Shown here in pieces: positions 51,134 through 59,011 of a stretch of DNA of 64,000 nt. The DNA is taken from positions 1 through 64,000 of the forward strand of contig JOBE01000023.1 of assembly GCA_000717735.1 (NCBI GenBank). The letters run 5' to 3'. Origin of the DNA: Streptomyces griseoluteus (lineage in GTDB: Bacteria; Actinomycetota; Actinomycetes; Streptomycetales; Streptomycetaceae). Within the stretch, counting starts at the first letter, position 1. Each line of letters starts with the position of its first letter. The notes under the pieces are model-generated. The model searched no databases, was not told where the DNA came from, and worked only from the letters and a program-made list of their open reading frames with translations. The translations under genes were made by a program, and so were the position numbers.

Positions 51134-54100
51134 GTGACGTTTCCCCATCCGCCCGCCGACCCCGCCGGCGTACGGCACGGCGGCGGCGCCCCCGACCCGG
51201 TCGTGGCGGCCCTGGGCGCTCTGGGCACGGCGGTCGACTGCGCCGGCCTGAGCAGCGTCGCGCTCGACGGCCCGCACGTCCTCTGGCTCGTCGTCGACGG
51301 CGCGCTCGACCTCTTCGCCGTCGACGCGGCGCGCCTCGGCCCGTGGCACTTCCTGGGCCGCCTCGGGGCGGGCACGCTGCTCCTGGGCCCGGTCGAAGGA
51401 CCCGCGCACACCCTGATCGGCCGCCCCGCGCAGGGCTGCCTGCTGCGCCGCGTCGAGCTGCGCGAACTGGCGTACGCGGCGGGGCAGTACGCCGGTCAAG
51501 GGTACGGGGAGCAGGCGTACGGGCAGCAGGGATACGCCGACCAGGGGTACGGAGGGCAGGCGTACGGGGAGCAGGGGTACGGCGGCCGATGGTACGAGGG
51601 CCAGTGGTACGAGGACCAGGGCGCGTACGGGACGCGGGCCGAGCCCCCTCTCAGTCCCCTGGAGCACGCCTTCGCGCTCGGCATCGGGCGCGGGCTGCGG
51701 GTCCTGTACCAGGCCACCCTCGACGGCGGCTCCACCGCGGGCACGGCCGACGACGACGTCCTCTGGATGCGGCTGGCCCCGGGCAGCATCGCCTACGGGG
51801 CCGTGTACGAGGGTCATGAGGGGTACCCGGCCCACGAGGGCCACCAGAGCCCCGGCACGGGCACCCTCCTCGTCGACCCCGCGACCTGGCAGGGCATGGT
51901 CGACCAGCAGTACCGGCTGCTCCACGCCCTGGACGGCTGGATCGAGCAGCTCGAACGCGACCACGAGGACCGTGCGGCGGCCGGGGTCGAGGCGGGCGAG
52001 GCGGCCCGCACCACGGCCGACCGCGCCCTGCTCGCCTCCATCGGCCGCCCCGGCGGCCCAGGCGCCCGGGGCCGCGCGGGCGCCGACGCGACCTACGCGG
52101 TGTGCCGGGCCGTGGCCGACGAGGCGCGCATCACGCTCGTGGAACCGGCGGACGCGGGCGACGCCTTCGGCGCGGATCCCGGGTGCCCCGACCCCGTCGA
52201 GCGGATCGCGCTCGCCTCGCGGATCCGCACCCGTGGCGTCCGCCTCGGGGACCGCTGGTGGCGCGAGGACAGCGGCCCCCTGGTGGGCCACCGCGCGGCC
52301 GACGGGGCACCGGTCGCGTTGCTGTGGCGACGCGGCCGGTACGTGGCCTTCGACCCGGCCACGGGCGAGCGGGAGCGCGTCGGCCGGGCCGGCGCGGCCG
52401 CGTTCGCGCCGAGCGCCGTCATGTTCTACCGCCCGCTGCCGGACCGGCCGCTGAGTCTGCCTCAGCTGCTCCGGTTCAGCCTGCGGGGCACCCGGGCGGA
52501 GCTGCGCGCCCTGCTCCTCGGCGGGCTCGTGGCGGTCGTCCTGGGCGCCCTGGTGCCCGTGGCGACGGGCAAGGTGCTCGGCACGTACGTACCCGCGGCC
52601 GAGACCGGGCTCATCGTGCAGACCGGCTTCGCGATCATCGCGACCAGCATCGTGTCGGCCGCCTTCATGCTGCTGCAGAACACCGCGATCCTCCGGATGG
52701 AGGGCCGGATCGACGCCACCCTCCAGCCGGCCGTGTGGGACCGGCTGCTCCGGCTGCCGACGACGTTCTTCGCGGGCCGCTCGACCGGCGAACTGGCGGG
52801 TGCCGCCATGGGCGTCAGCGCGATCCGGCGGGTCCTGTCCGGCATCGGTCCCGTGGTCGTCCAGGCGGGCACCGTCGGCACGGTCAACCTGGTGCTGCTG
52901 CTCGTCTACAGCGTGCCCCTGGCCCTGGTGGCGCTCGCCCTGCTGCTCGCCACGGCCGCGGTCTTCCTGGGCCTCGGGCTGTGGCAGCTGCGGTACCAGC
53001 GACAGCTGATCCGGCTCGGCAACAAGCTCGACAACCAGGCCTTCCAGACCCTGCGCGGGCTACCGAAGCTGCGCGTCGCGGCGGCCGAGAGCTTCGCGTA
53101 CGCGGCCTGGGCGGGGCGGTTCGCCCGTACCCGCGAACTGCACCGGCGCGTCGGGCGGATCAAGAACGTCCTCGCGGTCCTCGGCGCGGTCTGTCTGCCG
53201 CTGTGCACGCTCGTGATGTTCGCGCTCCTGGCCGGGCCCGCCCGCGGCACGCTGTCCGCGAGCGAGTTCCTCACCTTCAGCACCGCCGTCACGATGATGC
53301 TGTCCTCGGTCACGCAGCTGACCGGCGCGCTCCTCTCGGCCGCCGCCGTGCAGCCCATGTTCGAGCAGATCAGGCCGGTGTTCCGGGCGACGCCCGAAGT
53401 GCGCGGGTCCAGCGTCAGGCCCGGTCAGCTGACCGGGGCGATCGAGGCCGAGAACCTGTCCTACCGCTACGGCGAGGACGGTCCGCTGGTGCTCGACGGG
53501 GTCGATCTGCGGGTGCGGCCGGGCGAGTTCGTCGCGATCGTCGGGGCCAGCGGCTGCGGCAAGTCCACCCTCCTGCGGCTGCTCATCGGCTTCGACCGGC
53601 CGGCCTCCGGGACCGTGCGGTACGACGGGCAGGATCTCGCGGCCCTCGACCAGGCGGCCGTGCGGCGCCAGTGCGGGGTCGTGCTCCAGAACGCCCAGCC
53701 GTTCTCCGGCTCCGTCCTCGACTGCATCCGCGGCGCGGGGACGTACCCCCTGGAGGACGCGTGGGCCGCCGCGACGATGGCGGGCCTGGCGGAGGACATC
53801 AAGGCCATGCCCATGGGCATGCACACGATGCTGTCCGACGGCGGAGGCAGCGTCTCGGGCGGGCAGCGGCAGCGGCTGATGATCGCCCAGGCGCTGATCC
53901 GCAGGCCGCGCGTCCTCTTCTTCGACGAGGCGACCAGCGCGCTGGACAACGAGGCCCAGCGGACCGTCATCGAGTCGACGCGTGCCCTGAACGCGACCCG
54001 TGTGGTGATCGCCCACCGGCTGTCCACGATCATGGACGCGGACCGGGTGATCGCGATGGCGGACGGCCGTGTCGTCCAGGAAGGCACCCCCGCCGAACTC

Positions 54101-54154
54101 CTCGCCGACACCACCGGTCTCTTTCACGAGCTGGTCCGGCGTCAACTCGGCTGA
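51134..54154 (+). CDS. Second ABC exporter of the NHLM-type system (no peptidase)
   Basis: 1006 residues from GTG 51134, one base after the preceding stop; AAGGAG sits 7 nt upstream. Residues 1-110 look like a degenerate cyclic-nucleotide-binding-type beta-barrel (SSVALDGPHVLWLVVDGALD, LGAGTLLLGPVEGPAHTLIG), as in the ATP-binding proteins of NHLM systems. Residues about 118-160 are a Tyr/Gly/Gln-rich insert. A winged-helix-like region precedes the membrane domain (about 430-740). ATPase: Walker A GASGCGKST (Lys810), signature VSGGQRQRLMIAQAL, Walker B VLFFDEATSALD. No C39 protease. Probably a heteromeric or sequential partner of the peptidase exporter. Confidence 0.9.
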   Translation: MTFPHPPADPAGVRHGGGAPDPVVAALGALGTAVDCAGLSSVALDGPHVLWLVVDGALDLFAVDAARLGPWHFLGRLGAGTLLLGPVEGPAHTLIGRPAQGCLLRRVELRELAYAAGQYAGQGYGEQAYGQQGYADQGYGGQAYGEQGYGGRWYEGQWYEDQGAYGTRAEPPLSPLEHAFALGIGRGLRVLYQATLDGGSTAGTADDDVLWMRLAPGSIAYGAVYEGHEGYPAHEGHQSPGTGTLLVDPATWQGMVDQQYRLLHALDGWIEQLERDHEDRAAAGVEAGEAARTTADRALLASIGRPGGPGARGRAGADATYAVCRAVADEARITLVEPADAGDAFGADPGCPDPVERIALASRIRTRGVRLGDRWWREDSGPLVGHRAADGAPVALLWRRGRYVAFDPATGERERVGRAGAAAFAPSAVMFYRPLPDRPLSLPQLLRFSLRGTRAELRALLLGGLVAVVLGALVPVATGKVLGTYVPAAETGLIVQTGFAIIATSIVSAAFMLLQNTAILRMEGRIDATLQPAVWDRLLRLPTTFFAGRSTGELAGAAMGVSAIRRVLSGIGPVVVQAGTVGTVNLVLLLVYSVPLALVALALLLATAAVFLGLGLWQLRYQRQLIRLGNKLDNQAFQTLRGLPKLRVAAAESFAYAAWAGRFARTRELHRRVGRIKNVLAVLGAVCLPLCTLVMFALLAGPARGTLSASEFLTFSTAVTMMLSSVTQLTGALLSAAAVQPMFEQIRPVFRATPEVRGSSVRPGQLTGAIEAENLSYRYGEDGPLVLDGVDLRVRPGEFVAIVGASGCGKSTLLRLLIGFDRPASGTVRYDGQDLAALDQAAVRRQCGVVLQNAQPFSGSVLDCIRGAGTYPLEDAWAAATMAGLAEDIKAMPMGMHTMLSDGGGSVSGGQRQRLMIAQALIRRPRVLFFDEATSALDNEAQRTVIESTRALNATRVVIAHRLSTIMDADRVIAMADGRVVQEGTPAELLADTTGLFHELVRRQLG
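51483..51632 (+). repeat. Coding Tyr-Gly-Gln repeat in the second ABC exporter
   Basis: Fifteen-bp units resembling TACGGGGAGCAG plus GCG/GGG recur about nine times, encoding YGEQAYGQQGYADQGYGGQ and further YGG, YEG and YED units. Low-complexity and prion-like in composition; expected to be disordered. Confidence 0.8.
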
Positions 54155-54250
54155 TAGTCGCGTGATTACTATCGGTAATAGATCGATAATCCTGAGTTTC
54201 CCGCGCTCAAGATCAACGGAAAAGGTCCCCCGTTGTTTACGCAGACTTTA

Positions 54251-54287
54251 ACGCTGTTTTGGCAGGTCAGCCCGCCAAAAACAGCGT
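54251..54287 (+). terminator. Terminator of the peptide-export operon
   Basis: ACGCTGTTTTGGC (54251-54263) pairs with GCCAAAAACAGCGT (54274-54287) with a single bulged A around a 10-nt loop, about 100 bp after the last stop codon. The surrounding 54155-54300 DNA is unusually AT-rich for this genome. Confidence 0.7.
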
Positions 54288-54343
54288 AAATCGGATGACC
54301 GTAAGATGGGGGCTCCCCAACCGGCACATCGTGGGCTTAACTT

Positions 54344-54832
54344 ATGGCCATGACCTCCCCCCGCTCCACCTATGGAGGCGGTTACCACACCGCGCCGTCC
54401 TTCCCGGACACCCCGATCTACGACTCCCTGGTCGCGGAGCGGGGCACGCCTCAGATCGCCCCGATCCGAGTGCCCGCCGCCTACGACACCGGCAGCAGCT
54501 TCCCCACGAGCGGCTCCTACCTGCCGGCGCTCCCCGCGGCACTGCCCGCCCTCCCGGCGGCGCCCACCCCGCAGCCCTCCTACGGCAACGGGTACGGATA
54601 CCCGCAGCCCGCGCCGCAGATGGCCCCCGTGCCCCTGCAGCACGCCCCCGCCCCGTACATCCCGCAGCAGCCGGTGGCCCCGCGCGGCTACCAGGCCGGC
54701 CAGTACGCGCAGCCGCCCCGCCCCGCCCCCGCGGGGTACGAGGCGATGCGTCCGGCGGCGCCCCGGCCCGCCCCCGCTCCCGCGCCGTACGACGACCCGT
54801 ACAACCGTCCCTACCAGGGCGGGGGTTACTGA
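54344..54832 (+). CDS. DUF6643-like Pro/Tyr-rich protein
   Basis: 162 residues. Conserved start MAMTSPRSTYGGGYHTAPSF then PDTPIYDSLVAERGTPQIAP and IRVPAAYDTGSSFPTSGSYL, followed by a Pro/Ala/Tyr/Gln-rich disordered tail ending QGGGY. The N-terminal block is strongly conserved in Streptomyces (family known as DUF6643, recalled). No signal peptide or membrane helix. Function unknown. It lies behind the export-operon terminator and so is likely independent of it. Confidence 0.8.
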   Translation: MAMTSPRSTYGGGYHTAPSFPDTPIYDSLVAERGTPQIAPIRVPAAYDTGSSFPTSGSYLPALPAALPALPAAPTPQPSYGNGYGYPQPAPQMAPVPLQHAPAPYIPQQPVAPRGYQAGQYAQPPRPAPAGYEAMRPAAPRPAPAPAPYDDPYNRPYQGGGY

Positions 54833-54886
54833 CCGGCACCGCACACCGGGCGACGCAGGGTCCGGAGCGGCTGGCAGGATGACCGT

Positions 54887-55711
54887 ATGCCGACTCCTGT
54901 GCTCCGCTCCGTCCACGTCCACCCGGTGAAGGCCATGCGCTCACTGGCCCCCACGGAGGCCGAGGTCCAGCCCTGGGGGCTGGCCGGGGACCGCCGGTGG
55001 GCCGTCGTCGACGCGGCGGACAAGGTCGTAACCCAACGCCGTCACCCCCGGATGGCGTTGGCCACGGCGGAGCCGCTGCCGGGCGGCGGAATCATCCTGT
55101 CGGCTCCCGGCCACCCGCCGGTGACGGTCGAGGTGCCGCACCCCTCGTCCACCGTCACCGTGGAGATCTTCGACAAGTTCGTGGAGGCCGTGCCCGCCGC
55201 CGCGACGGCGGCCGCGTGGCTCTCCGCGTACCTGGAGGGCGATTTCCGGCTCGTCCACATGGACGCGCCCGAGCACCGGCGGCCCGTCGACCCGGAGTAC
55301 GCGCTGCCCGGCGAGACGGTGAGCTTCGCGGACGGCTATCCGCTGCTCGTCGCCACGACGTCCTCGCTCGACGCCCTCAACTCGCTCATCGCGCAGGGGG
55401 ACCACGCCCACGAGGGCCCCCTTCCGATGAACCGGTTCCGGCCGAACCTCGTGATCGGGGGGACCTCCCCCTGGGCCGAGGACGGCTGGACGCGGCTCGC
55501 CGTCGGCGAGGTCACCTTCCGGGTCGCCAGGCCCTGCGGGCGCTGTGTCGTCACCACCACGAACCAGGTCACCGCCGAGCGGGGCAAGGAGCCCCTGCGC
55601 ACCCTCGCCCGGCACCGCAAGAACGACGGCCGGGTCATCTTCGGCCAGAACCTCGTCCCCGAGCACACCGGAACGGTCCGGGTCGGCGACGAGGTGAAGA
55701 TCCTGGACTGA
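54887..55711 (+). CDS. MOSC-domain protein (YcbX-like)
   Basis: 274 residues. N-terminal MOSC_N beta-barrel (LRSVHVHPVKAMRSLAPTEA, WGLAGDRRWAVVDAADKVVT) and C-terminal MOSC domain (NRFRPNLVIGGTSPWAEDGW, VARPCGRCVVTTTNQVTAER) with the conserved Cys in PCGRCV that would bind molybdenum cofactor. Members reduce N-hydroxylated substrates or carry sulfur. Complete length. Single gene followed by a small hairpin. Confidence 0.92.
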   Translation: MPTPVLRSVHVHPVKAMRSLAPTEAEVQPWGLAGDRRWAVVDAADKVVTQRRHPRMALATAEPLPGGGIILSAPGHPPVTVEVPHPSSTVTVEIFDKFVEAVPAAATAAAWLSAYLEGDFRLVHMDAPEHRRPVDPEYALPGETVSFADGYPLLVATTSSLDALNSLIAQGDHAHEGPLPMNRFRPNLVIGGTSPWAEDGWTRLAVGEVTFRVARPCGRCVVTTTNQVTAERGKEPLRTLARHRKNDGRVIFGQNLVPEHTGTVRVGDEVKILD

Positions 55712-55766
55712 GCCCGGGACCGCGACGATGCCCGGGACCGGACGCCTGGGCCACCCGTCACGCTTC

Positions 55767-55785
55767 CCCCGCCCGGCAGGCGGGG
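55767..55785 (+). terminator. Small hairpin after the MOSC gene
   Basis: CCCCGCC-CGGCA-GGCGGGG, perfect 7-bp arms, 56 bp after the MOSC stop and 58 bp before the next gene. Confidence 0.5.
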
Positions 55786-55842
55786 ACCTCCGCCCCGGTG
55801 CACACTCGTCGGAAGGAGCGGTGACGACGAGGGGGTCCCGAC

Positions 55843-56451
55843 GTGCGCGCAGCCATCGGACTCTGGCGCTGGCGGCACAATCCCCTGCGCCGGACCACTG
55901 ATCTCGTCGAGGCCTGGGCCGCCTTCACCGCGGTCGTCATGCTCTGTCTCGTAGCGCCCCTGACCGGCTGGGCGGTCGGCTCCTCCGCCGATGACACGCT
56001 CCAGCGCGCGGTCCGCGCCCAGCAGGAGCAGCGCGTCCCGACGACGGCCCGGGTGGTACGGGCCGCCGAGCGGCCGGTGAGCGCGGCGGGGACGGCCGAG
56101 GCGGGCGACCAGGAGAGCGGGCGCCGCTCGGTGGTGGCCCGGTGGACCGCGCCGGACGGCTCGGCCCGTACGGGCACGGTGACGACGGCCCGGCGGACCT
56201 CCGCGCCCGGCGCCTCCTTCCCGCTCTGGACGGACCGGGACGGGCGCCCGGTGGCGCCGCCGATGCAGGCGGGCACGGCGCGGGCGCACGCGTTCATCGC
56301 CGGTCTGACGACCGCGCTCCTCGCGGGCCTCCTGGTGGAGACCGTCCGCCGCCTCGTCGTACGCCGGCTCGTGCTGCTGCGGTACGCGCGCCTCGACCGC
56401 GCGTGGGCGGCGACCGGCCCCGACTGGGGCCGCACCGGAACCGGCAGTTGA
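55843..56451 (+). CDS. Rv1733c-like two-helix membrane protein
   Basis: 202 residues from GTG 55843. N-terminal RAAIGLWRWRHNPLRRTTDL then a membrane helix (FTAVVMLCLVAPLTGWAV), an extracellular loop of about 100 residues (ARWTAPDGSARTGTVTTARR, FPLWTDRDGRPVAPPM) and a second helix near the C-terminus. This layout is the Rv1733c family, conserved across Streptomyces in many copies. Function unknown. A strong hairpin follows. Confidence 0.85.
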   Translation: MRAAIGLWRWRHNPLRRTTDLVEAWAAFTAVVMLCLVAPLTGWAVGSSADDTLQRAVRAQQEQRVPTTARVVRAAERPVSAAGTAEAGDQESGRRSVVARWTAPDGSARTGTVTTARRTSAPGASFPLWTDRDGRPVAPPMQAGTARAHAFIAGLTTALLAGLLVETVRRLVVRRLVLLRYARLDRAWAATGPDWGRTGTGS

Positions 56452-56464
56452 GGCCGTAGGGAGG

Positions 56465-56514
56465 GCCAGGGGGTGTGTTGCTGATCCGGCATGATCGACA
56501 AGACACCCCCTGGC
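56465..56514. terminator. Inverted repeat GCCAGGGGGTGT / ACACCCCCTGGC
   Basis: Perfect 12-bp arms at 56465-56476 and 56503-56514 separated by 26 nt lie between the Rv1733c-like gene and the beta-helix/AAA gene. The long loop could fold further. Terminator or operator. Confidence 0.6.
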
Positions 56515-56602
56515 TTGCGACCCGTCAACCCCGCGGCCCGGCGCGCGCTACGGTGGGGCATCGGATCAGCGGCGAGGCATCAGGCGGGGGCAGGACACAC
56601 CC

Positions 56603-59011
56603 ATGGCACAGGGCACGGTCCAGGTGACGCACACCGGCACATCGCGGTGGCGGCGCCGCACGGGTGAGTACCCCTCGCTTTCCGCCGCCCTGGAGGCCGC
56701 GGGCGACGGGGACGTGCTCACGGTCGCGCCCGGCACCTACCGGGAGAACCTCGTGGTCCGGCGGGCCGTCACCCTGCGCGGCCCCGAGGGCGCGGTCGGC
56801 TCGGTGCGGATCGCGCCGCCGGACGGGGTGCCGCTGACGATCCGCGCCTCCGTCACCGTGCAGGACCTCCACATCGAGGGGCAGGACGTCGCCGCGCCCG
56901 CGCTGCTCGTCGAGGACGGCACGCCGGAGCTGCTCGACCTGCGGATCATGACCCGCTCGGCCGCCGGGATCGAGGTACGGGGCGCGGCCCGGCCGACGGT
57001 GCGCCGCTGCACGGTCGACAATCCCGCCGGGGTCGGCATCGCCGTACTCGACGGGGCGGGCGGGGTGTTCGAGGAGTGCGAGGTGGTGTCCGCCGGGCAG
57101 GCGGGCGTCTCGGTGCGCGGCGGGGCGCATCCGCGTCTCGAACGCTGCCGGGTGCACCACGCCTCCGGGGCGGGGATCGCGGTGACGGGCGAGGGCAGCG
57201 GCCTGGAGGGCGTCGGCTGCGAGGTGTACGAGATCAAGGGCGCGGGGCTCCAGATCGCGGCCCGCGCCACGGCCCACTTCACGGACTCCTCGGTGCACCG
57301 CACGTCGGGGGACGGCATCACGCTCGACACCGACGCGGTGCTCACGCTCTCGGACTGCGACATCCATGACGTCCCCGAGAACGCCGTCGACCTGCGCTCG
57401 CGCTCGGTCCTGACGCTGACCCGGTCGACCGTCCGCCGCTTCGGCCGCAACGGACTGTCGGTGTGGGACCCGGGGACCCGGGTGGACGCCAACCAGTGCG
57501 AGATCCACGACAGTACGGGCGACTACCCGGCGGTGTGGGTGAGCGACGGGGCGACCGCCGTCCTCGACGCCTGCCGGGTGCACGACGTGCCGGACGCGCT
57601 GTTCGTCCTCGACCGTGGTTCGCGCGTGGACGTCGTCGACAGCGATCTGTCGCAGGTGCGGAACACGGCGGTCTCGGTGAGCGACGGGGCGACGGCCCAG
57701 CTCGACGACTGCCGGATCCGGGAGGCCTCGACGGGCGCCTGGTTCCGGGACCACGGCAGCGGCGGGACCCTCGGCGGCTGCACCATCGACTCCGTGCAGA
57801 CCGGCGTCATCGTCACCAAGGGCGCCGACCCGACGATCGAGCGGTGCACGGTCACGTCGCCCGCCGAGGCCGGTTTCTACGTGTCGGCGGAGGGCCGCGG
57901 CTCCTTCCACGGCTGCCGGGTCACGGGCAGCGGCGGGTACGGCTTCCACGTCACGGACGGCTGCCGTACGACGCTGCGCAAGTGCCGTACGGAGCGGTGC
58001 GCGCGCGGGGGTTACGAGTTCCCCGAGGAGGGTGCGAGCGCGGAGGACTGCACCAGCGACGAGAGCGCGGTCCGCTCCTCCGTACCCGACGGGGGCACGG
58101 TCCTGACGGCGACGCAGTCGGCGGGGCTCCTGGGGACGGTGCCCACGCCGCGCGTCCAGGCGGCCGTACCGCAGGCCGTGCCGGAGCCGGTGCCCTCCTC
58201 CCGTTCCTCGCAGGACGTGCTCGGGGAGCTGGACGCCCTGGTGGGTCTGGAGAGCGTCAAGCTGGAGGTGCGCACCCTCACCAACATGATCGAGGTGGGG
58301 CGGCGGCGTCAGGAGGCGGGGTTCAAGGCGGCCTCGGTCCGCCGGCATCTGGTCTTCACGGGCAATCCGGGTACGGGCAAGACGACGGTGGCCCGCCTGT
58401 ACGGCGAGATCCTGGCCTCCCTCGGGGTGCTCGAGCGCGGGCATCTGGTGGAGGTGTCCCGGGTCGACCTGGTCGGCGAGCACATCGGCTCGACGGCGAT
58501 CCGGACCCAGGAGGCCTTCGACCGGGCGCGGGGCGGGGTGCTGTTCGTCGACGAGGCGTACGCCCTGTCTCCGGAGGACTCGGGGCGGGACTTCGGCCGT
58601 GAGGCGATCGACACGCTGGTGAAGCTGATGGAGGACCACCGGGACGCGGTGGTGGTCATCGTCGCGGGCTACACGGCGGAGATGGAGCGCTTCCTCACCG
58701 TCAACCCGGGTGTTGCGTCGCGTTTCTCGCGCACCATCACGTTCGGCGACTACGAGCCGGAGGAGCTGCTGCGGATCGTGGGGCAGCAGGCGGACGAGCA
58801 CGAGTACCGGCTCGCTCCGGGCACGGACGACGCGCTGCTCGTGTACTTCACGAAGCTGCCCAAGGGCCCGGCGTTCGGCAACGGGCGTACGGCGCGGCAG
58901 ACGTTCGAGTCGATGGTGGAGCGGCACGCGGGCCGGGTCGCCGCGCTCGCCGAGGCGAGCACGGACGACCTGACGCTGCTCTACCCGGAGGACCTGCCGG
59001 AGCTCCCCTGA
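56603..59011 (+). CDS. Beta-helix / CbxX-type AAA+ ATPase fusion
   Basis: 802 residues. Residues about 20-500 are a right-handed beta-helix of some 18-20 coils, starting [40 protein letters not shown]; repeats show patterns like [21 protein letters not shown] Pro/Ser-rich hinge (about 510-545) leads to a CbxX/CfqX (EccA-like) AAA+ module: GNPGTGKT 587-594, Walker B LFVDEA 647-652, [15 protein letters not shown] (sensor/Arg finger region). No signal peptide, so the beta-helix is cytosolic. It probably uses ATP to remodel a partner bound through the helix. Its 3' end overlaps the convergent membrane hydrolase gene by 31 bp. Confidence 0.88.
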   Translation: MAQGTVQVTHTGTSRWRRRTGEYPSLSAALEAAGDGDVLTVAPGTYRENLVVRRAVTLRGPEGAVGSVRIAPPDGVPLTIRASVTVQDLHIEGQDVAAPALLVEDGTPELLDLRIMTRSAAGIEVRGAARPTVRRCTVDNPAGVGIAVLDGAGGVFEECEVVSAGQAGVSVRGGAHPRLERCRVHHASGAGIAVTGEGSGLEGVGCEVYEIKGAGLQIAARATAHFTDSSVHRTSGDGITLDTDAVLTLSDCDIHDVPENAVDLRSRSVLTLTRSTVRRFGRNGLSVWDPGTRVDANQCEIHDSTGDYPAVWVSDGATAVLDACRVHDVPDALFVLDRGSRVDVVDSDLSQVRNTAVSVSDGATAQLDDCRIREASTGAWFRDHGSGGTLGGCTIDSVQTGVIVTKGADPTIERCTVTSPAEAGFYVSAEGRGSFHGCRVTGSGGYGFHVTDGCRTTLRKCRTERCARGGYEFPEEGASAEDCTSDESAVRSSVPDGGTVLTATQSAGLLGTVPTPRVQAAVPQAVPEPVPSSRSSQDVLGELDALVGLESVKLEVRTLTNMIEVGRRRQEAGFKAASVRRHLVFTGNPGTGKTTVARLYGEILASLGVLERGHLVEVSRVDLVGEHIGSTAIRTQEAFDRARGGVLFVDEAYALSPEDSGRDFGREAIDTLVKLMEDHRDAVVVIVAGYTAEMERFLTVNPGVASRFSRTITFGDYEPEELLRIVGQQADEHEYRLAPGTDDALLVYFTKLPKGPAFGNGRTARQTFESMVERHAGRVAALAEASTDDLTLLYPEDLPELP

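Noticed and set aside
48256..51411. 1051-codon open frame on the minus strand
   Set aside because: Antisense to the peptide-export ABC genes, which have intact motifs in the plus frame; no domain is visible in the antisense translation.
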